The notes under the pieces were generated by a model that was not told the DNA's origin, searched no databases, and saw only the letters and a program-made list of their open reading frames with translations. Made by a program: the position numbers and the translations under genes. Shown piece by piece: positions 14,515 to 18,159 of a DNA stretch of 18,159 nucleotides (position 1 is its first letter; each line of letters begins with the position of its first letter). Origin of the DNA: JBMZCV01 sp049613665 (GTDB taxonomy: Bacteria; Bacteroidota; Bacteroidia; Chitinophagales; UBA2359); NCBI GenBank assembly GCA_049613665.1, contig JBMZCV010000107.1, positions 1 to 18,159 of the forward strand, in the 5' to 3' direction.

Positions 14515-14522
14515 CAAAAATA
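14515..14522 (-). promoter_or_regulatory. -7 promoter motif (TATTTTTG) for tRNA-Leu
   Basis: TATTTTTG on the minus strand matches TAnnTTTG and lies about 45 nt upstream of the mature tRNA 5' end, just after the hscB stop. No -33 element was found at the usual distance. Read-through from hscB is the alternative. Confidence 0.4.
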
Positions 14523-14542
14523 TAGTTCTTCTTTTTACTTCT

Positions 14543-15079
14543 TTAGTGAAGCGATGCAAATTTACGCAAATTATTTTGAATACGCAACAAATATCGCTTT
14601 TTGTAGTAAAATTCTTTAATTTTTTTTAAACTTTCTTTTTGCTCTGCCTTATCTTCATAATTATCTAAGGTGGGTTGTATATCGTTTTGCAAATTTTGAA
14701 CAATATTATTTACCTCAGTCTGTATGGTTTGCAATTTTTGAGTGTTGGCTTCAAATTCGAGTTCCATCAAACTCTCGTTAATATCCATCATTTGCATCAA
14801 AAACATAGGAGGCAATTGATAACGCTCTCCTTCACTTATCACACCTTTTAGCTCCAACACATATTTGATGCGAGTTTCTAGTTTAGACAACGTTTTGTAA
14901 GCTTGATTATTGATAGTTGCCGATAGTAAAGCTTCTTGTTGTGCTGCTGCTGTTGCTTGCACAAAAAAGTCGGGGTGAAAGGCTCGGCTTTTTTGATAAA
15001 ACAAGCTTTTCAATTTCTTTTTGTCTATATCAAAAGAAATTGGGAGACCATAAAACTCAAAATAATTAGATGTTGTCAT
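14543..15079 (-). CDS. hscB: Fe-S cluster assembly co-chaperone HscB
   Basis: A 178-residue J-domain protein of the HscB type. It delivers the IscU-type scaffold to the Hsp70 partner HscA and stimulates its ATPase during Fe-S cluster transfer. The J domain covers about 5-75 and starts N-Y-F-E-F-Y-G-L-P, with the essential His35-Pro36-Asp37. The C-terminal three-helix domain that binds the scaffold covers about 85-172 and includes M-Q-M-M-D-I-N-E-S-L-M-E-L-E (95-108), the typical HscB motif. The length is normal. No hscA or isc gene is next to it in this window. It lies 10 nt downstream of a two-TM protein gene, so the two probably share a transcript. Confidence 0.92.
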   Translation of the reverse strand: MTTSNYFEFYGLPISFDIDKKKLKSLFYQKSRAFHPDFFVQATAAAQQEALLSATINNQAYKTLSKLETRIKYVLELKGVISEGERYQLPPMFLMQMMDINESLMELEFEANTQKLQTIQTEVNNIVQNLQNDIQPTLDNYEDKAEQKESLKKIKEFYYKKRYLLRIQNNLRKFASLH

Positions 15080-15089
15080 TTTTTTTGGT

Positions 15090-15680
15090 CTAAGCTATTG
15101 CTGTTTTTTGTTCTCTGTATCGTTCGCTATACAACATCAAATAACGCTCTTCGCCATTTGTGTTTATCTCTTTGAATGATACGCCATTATCATACCATGT
15201 TTTGAGAACTTTTGCCATATCGCTCGCTGCTTCTTCGTCTTTCAACAAAAAATTTAAAGCATAATTTTTGCCTTTATGTCTAAATTGTAGTTGATTTTCA
15301 GTACCTTTTGTATGGCTAAAAAAACCACTATATCCATCATATACAACGGTCAAATTTTCTACTTCGTTTAATGGAAAGTTAAATTTGCTATGTGGTTCTC
15401 CCCATTCAAATCCGATGCTATCAGAGCTAACAGAAAATTCGCCTTTTTTCTCATAGTTGTTATGAAACCACAAATATGACAATAATACTGGCAATAATAA
15501 CGATAATAAAACAAATGGCTTGCCTAAGAAAGTAGGTGCAGCATATCCATTCATTACATAGTATGACTGTAAGAAAGCCGCTAATAGCATGAACAAAATA
15601 CTAGGGATTACAACTTTAAATAATCCGCTTAAACTGTCTTGTTTATCTGGTACGACAAGGTCGGTATGGAAATGTGCCAT
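15090..15680 (-). CDS. Two-TM membrane protein, possibly with a PH-like domain
   Basis: A 196-residue integral membrane protein of unknown function. The N-terminus (1-20) is hydrophilic and followed by TM helices at about 22-42 and 54-72. The rest (about 78-165) is a soluble, beta-rich domain with the pattern F-S-V-S-S-D-S-I-G-F-E-W-G, F-P-L-N-E-V-E-N-L-T-V-V-Y-D-G-Y, L-Q-F-R-H-K-G-K, then a helix. This arrangement, two TM helices followed by strands in which one carries an I-x-x-[VI] turn, resembles bacterial PH-domain membrane proteins, but the resemblance is by eye only. The ORF ends 10 nt before hscB, which suggests co-transcription. A TATATTTG promoter motif lies 65-70 nt upstream of the start. 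A link to Fe-S assembly is not supported beyond position. Confidence 0.8.
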   Translation of the reverse strand: MAHFHTDLVVPDKQDSLSGLFKVVIPSILFMLLAAFLQSYYVMNGYAAPTFLGKPFVLLSLLLPVLLSYLWFHNNYEKKGEFSVSSDSIGFEWGEPHSKFNFPLNEVENLTVVYDGYSGFFSHTKGTENQLQFRHKGKNYALNFLLKDEEAASDMAKVLKTWYDNGVSFKEINTNGEERYLMLYSERYREQKTAIA

Positions 15681-16017
15681 TTTTTATTTTTTTTTTATAA
15701 AAAGTGGATATTTTTTCAAAAAAAATATCTTTTCTTCATTAAACGCAAATATAAGCTACTTTTAGGAAAAAGTATATTTTTTTGGTAAAAAAACACCCAA
15801 CTTTTTTATTTAGTCAAACATTAAAAATAAATTGTCTGTTTGTGGAAGCCAATACGCTCATTTTCAACGCAAATAGGCTATATTGATTTAGTATTTGTCA
15901 TTTAAATGCCAAGAAATTGTTTTAATGAGCCTTGGCTTCAGCTTATAAAGATAACTATTTATGTTGTGAAAATTTTTATCTCAAAATCTCAGACCAAACA
16001 GTTATTTGATAATTTTG
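15681..16017. other. Intergenic region between rseP and the two-TM protein gene
   Basis: It holds the minus-strand promoter motif at 15746-15753 and a small stem GCCAAG/CTTGGC around 15908-15936. No gene or strong terminator is seen, so read-through from rseP towards the two-TM gene is possible. Confidence 0.5.
15746..15753 (-). promoter_or_regulatory. -7 promoter motif (TATATTTG) for the two-TM gene and hscB
   Basis: TATATTTG on the minus strand matches TAnnTTTG exactly. The expected start lies about 60 nt before the ATG at 15680. The sequence 19 bp upstream is T-rich but not a clear TTTG. Confidence 0.5.
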
Positions 16018-17328
16018 CTACTTTAGCCAAGTTTGATAAATATCGTTTCCGAAAGCAAAAACCATTAATCCCATAATGAGAACAAAACCAACAACTTGAG
16101 CTTTTTCGAGAAAAGCATCGCTAGGTCGGTGTCCTGTTATGATTTCGTAAGTCAAAAATACCATGTGTCCGCCATCGAGTGCTGGAATAGGTAGAAAGTT
16201 CATAAAAGCTAGAACAAAAGATAATAGGCCTGTCAAACGCCAGAAGTGTCCCCATTCCCAAGTGCCGCCATAAATTTGAGCAATTTTGATAGGACTTGCT
16301 ACTGATTCGGTAGCCTTTATTTTGCCTGTAAAAATCATGCCTATGCTGATAGCTTGAGCCATCACCAAGTCGTAGCCTTCAATCATACCATATTTGAAGC
16401 TGTCGCCTAAGCTATAATCTGCTTTAGGATATGGATATTTCATATCTGGCTGAAAACCGAGCAAACCAGCCGTATCTACTTTTGAAGTAAGCTGCACAAC
16501 GCCACTTTCTCGTTCTATTAAAAGATTTACTGAACCACCTTTATGGGCTTGCAAGGAGTCTCGCAACTGCACAAAACGAGTGATTTTTCCGTTGTTTATC
16601 GCCAAAATTTTATCGCCTTTTTTCATGCCTGCTTCGGCTGCATAGCGACCTGCTGGCACGGCTGCTACCGATATTTCTTCTCGCATAGGGCTTAAAAATG
16701 GCTCTCTCATACGTTTGTAAAATCCTTCTGGCGTAGTAATATCTATTTTTTCGCCAGCTCTATCTACTGTAATCGTGCCACCCAAAAATACAGAAGTAGA
16801 ACGTACTTCTTTGAATCTTTCGGGCATTTTGCCATTGATAGCCACAATTTTGTCGCCTGTTTTGATGCCAATGTCTTGTGCCGCTTCATAAGCATATACG
16901 CCTTCTTTGTTGATTTCGCTAACAGGCAAATAGGATTGTTCGAAAGTGCTGAGATAAAAGGCAAAAATCAAAATTCCTGTGATAACATTCATCACAATAC
17001 CTGCAATCATTACGATAAAACGCTGCCAAGCTGGTTTGGCTCGAAATTCCCACGGCTCTGGTTCTTCGCTCAACTGTGATGCGTCTTGCGTTTCATCAAT
17101 CATTCCTGTAATTTGCACATAGCCACCCAAAGGCAGCCAACCGATACCATACTCAGTATCACCAATTTGTTTGCTCCATATTTTTTTGTCCCAGGCATCA
17201 AAAAATATGTAAAATTTAGGCACACGCATACCAAAAAACTTGGCGGCAGCAAAGTGTCCAAATTCATGCACAAACACTAACAAAGATAATCCCAACATGA
17301 GCTGGGTAATCATTATGAGGGTTTCCAT
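16018..17328 (-). CDS. rseP: Site-2 intramembrane zinc metalloprotease (RIP family)
   Basis: A 436-residue inner-membrane site-2 protease, homologous to E. coli RseP and B. subtilis RasP, which cuts TM segments of anti-sigma factors and leftover signal peptides. Zinc-binding H-E-F-G-H is at 21-25 in the first TM helix. The conserved G-W-L-P-L-G-G-Y-V loop is at 63-71. TM2 is at about 104-125. Two PDZ-like regions are visible at about 135-200 and 215-285, each with a G-x-K-x-G-D-K-I-[VL]-A-I-N core. The third zinc ligand is Asp385 in N-F-L-P-I-P-A-L-D-G-G-H (377-388), and a last TM helix is at about 412-426. All catalytic residues are present. The gene stands alone, with a long (about 150 nt) leader if the motif at 17486 is its promoter. 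Its anti-sigma target is not in the window. Confidence 0.95.
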   Translation of the reverse strand: METLIMITQLMLGLSLLVFVHEFGHFAAAKFFGMRVPKFYIFFDAWDKKIWSKQIGDTEYGIGWLPLGGYVQITGMIDETQDASQLSEEPEPWEFRAKPAWQRFIVMIAGIVMNVITGILIFAFYLSTFEQSYLPVSEINKEGVYAYEAAQDIGIKTGDKIVAINGKMPERFKEVRSTSVFLGGTITVDRAGEKIDITTPEGFYKRMREPFLSPMREEISVAAVPAGRYAAEAGMKKGDKILAINNGKITRFVQLRDSLQAHKGGSVNLLIERESGVVQLTSKVDTAGLLGFQPDMKYPYPKADYSLGDSFKYGMIEGYDLVMAQAISIGMIFTGKIKATESVASPIKIAQIYGGTWEWGHFWRLTGLLSFVLAFMNFLPIPALDGGHMVFLTYEIITGHRPSDAFLEKAQVVGFVLIMGLMVFAFGNDIYQTWLK

Positions 17329-17673
17329 ATATTATTTTTTATTTTTGTATAATATTTTTTTACTTTCTACAAAGAAAACAAGCTATGACATAACGCTATG
17401 AGCCAAAAAAAAGTTGTTGAAAGTTGTTTTTTGCTTTTAATGACTTTTTCGCAACTGTTTAAGATATATTTTAGCTATAAGTTGGCAAATTTAAAGATTT
17501 TTGGTAAGAAACTTTGCAGTTTTGTCGCTTAATTTGTTTTTTTCTTACTTTGAAGCATTTAAAAGAAGAGATTATTGTGTGGTAGCATCTTTTTGAGTCA
17601 TTAGTTTTCTATGATAGGATATAATTTTCAACACTTTTCATAATTCTGCATAATTATTATTTTAAGTTATAGT
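17329..17673. other. Intergenic region between the DNA methylase and rseP
   Basis: It contains the rseP promoter motif at 17486-17493 and AT-rich sequence. I see no gene and no strong terminator behind the methylase. Confidence 0.5.
17486..17493 (-). promoter_or_regulatory. -7 promoter motif (TAAATTTG) upstream of rseP
   Basis: TAAATTTG on the minus strand matches TAnnTTTG exactly. It would give a leader of about 150 nt. No clear -33 element is seen. Confidence 0.4.
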
Positions 17674-18159
17674 TTACCTTTTTGCAATAAAAAGAAATTC
17701 TTTATTTTGCTGCTTTTTTTCCTTGCCTGTCACTTTATAAACATGGTTTCTTTCTAGTACTTTTACTTCACTAGCATATTTTTTTAGTAAGAATAACATT
17801 TCTTCTTTGCGAGGAAAAGATGTATTGTTATAACTCAAAAACCAATATTTAAAATTAGATAATTTAGAAAAAAGCTTGTCAAACAGTTCTGCTACTTGCT
17901 TTTTGTTGGTAAAATTATTGTTGAAAGCTGTCGTTTTTTCAGATTTGATATAGTCGTCTATCAAACCATAAAAACCGAAATAATTGTTCATTGTGCCTGC
18001 ATATGGTGGGTCTAAATAGATAATATCGGCTTGTATGTTGTCTAAAAGATTAAAAATATCATCATTGTAAGCTGTGTTATTTTTTCCATTGTCGAAAATT
18101 GCTCTATTAGACCTGTTACTTATTAAGTCATTTTGTTTGTTTTGTGTTATTAAACTTGA
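17674..18159 (-). CDS. DNA adenine methylase, D12 class (C-terminal part, cut by window edge)
   Basis: The frame is open from the right edge of the window to TAA at 17674, giving 161 residues without the N-terminus. The segment contains N-G-K-N-N-T-A-Y-N-D-D-I, then A-D-I-I-Y-L-D-P-P-Y-A-G-T, where D-P-P-Y is the catalytic motif IV of N6-adenine methyltransferases. Further on come W-F-L-S-Y-N-N-T-S-F-P-R-K-E-E and the C-terminal H-V-Y-K-V-T-G. This is the usual end of type II/orphan D12 (Dam-like) enzymes that use S-adenosylmethionine. An internal ATG at 17991 lies after the D-P-P-Y motif and cannot be the start. The S-adenosylmethionine-binding motif I (FxGxG) must lie beyond the edge. Whether it is part of a restriction-modification system cannot be decided here. 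Confidence 0.88.
   Translation of the reverse strand, partial: SSLITQNKQNDLISNRSNRAIFDNGKNNTAYNDDIFNLLDNIQADIIYLDPPYAGTMNNYFGFYGLIDDYIKSEKTTAFNNNFTNKKQVAELFDKLFSKLSNFKYWFLSYNNTSFPRKEEMLFLLKKYASEVKVLERNHVYKVTGKEKKQQNKEFLFIAKR

Noticed and set aside
14351..14629. An ORF running through the terminator and the tRNA-Leu gene on the plus strand
   Set aside because: It is the antisense of a clear tRNA and of the hscB end, with no protein-like features.
17674..17991. The 105-residue ORF starting at 17991 as a complete gene
   Set aside because: The same frame continues without a stop to the window edge and includes the D-P-P-Y catalytic motif before that ATG, so it is only the end of a DNA methylase.
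1..18159. CRISPR arrays, prophage genes, or a complete toxin-antitoxin or restriction system
   Set aside because: No regularly spaced repeats, phage structural genes, toxin partner or restriction endonuclease are visible. The methylase could belong to a restriction system, but its other genes would lie outside the window.

Overview
The window looks like chromosomal DNA of an AT-rich member of the Bacteroidota. The evidence is: two secreted proteins with type IX secretion (T9SS) C-terminal sorting domains; several copies of the Bacteroidota -7 promoter motif TAnnTTTG; no clear Shine-Dalgarno sequences; a tRNA-Leu gene without an encoded CCA end; and a Bacteroidota-style sdhC-sdhA-sdhB operon with a five-helix di-heme cytochrome b subunit. 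I cannot name the genus from sequence alone.

Left part (1-5020): a small YHS-domain lipoprotein, a 51-residue orphan antitoxin-like ORF, and a large subtilisin-family (S8) protease with no signal peptide, a proline-rich linker and two C-terminal PPC-like domains. These are followed by oxygen-dependent coproporphyrinogen III oxidase (hemF), whose -7 motif lies almost on its start codon, and by a convergent 135-residue unknown gene. A 19-bp perfect hairpin separates these last two genes.

Centre (5021-11580): a 0.7-kb non-coding stretch carrying a 160-bp MITE-like element, then sdhC-sdhA-sdhB (complex II, linking the TCA cycle to menaquinone reduction). A REP-like palindrome sits between sdhC and sdhA, and a long hairpin follows sdhB. 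Next is pgi (glucose-6-phosphate isomerase), which ends in a 22-bp perfect terminator hairpin.

Right part (11581-18159): two minus-strand genes for exported T9SS cargo. The first is a beta-propeller protein whose sorting domain is out of frame across a run of seven A. A VF530-family small protein follows on the plus strand. The rest is on the minus strand: tRNA-Leu(CAA), hscB (Fe-S cluster co-chaperone) with a two-TM protein directly upstream, rseP (site-2 intramembrane protease), and the 3' part of a D12-class DNA adenine methylase cut by the window edge.

Most of the window is core metabolism and housekeeping. I found no convincing new multi-gene system. The points worth a second look are the frameshifted sorting domain, the possibly leaderless hemF, the MITE-like and REP-like elements, a 27-nt repeat near three gene starts, and the signal-less PPC subtilase. 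Promoter calls rest on an 8-nt motif with six fixed positions in AT-rich DNA, so some may be chance matches.
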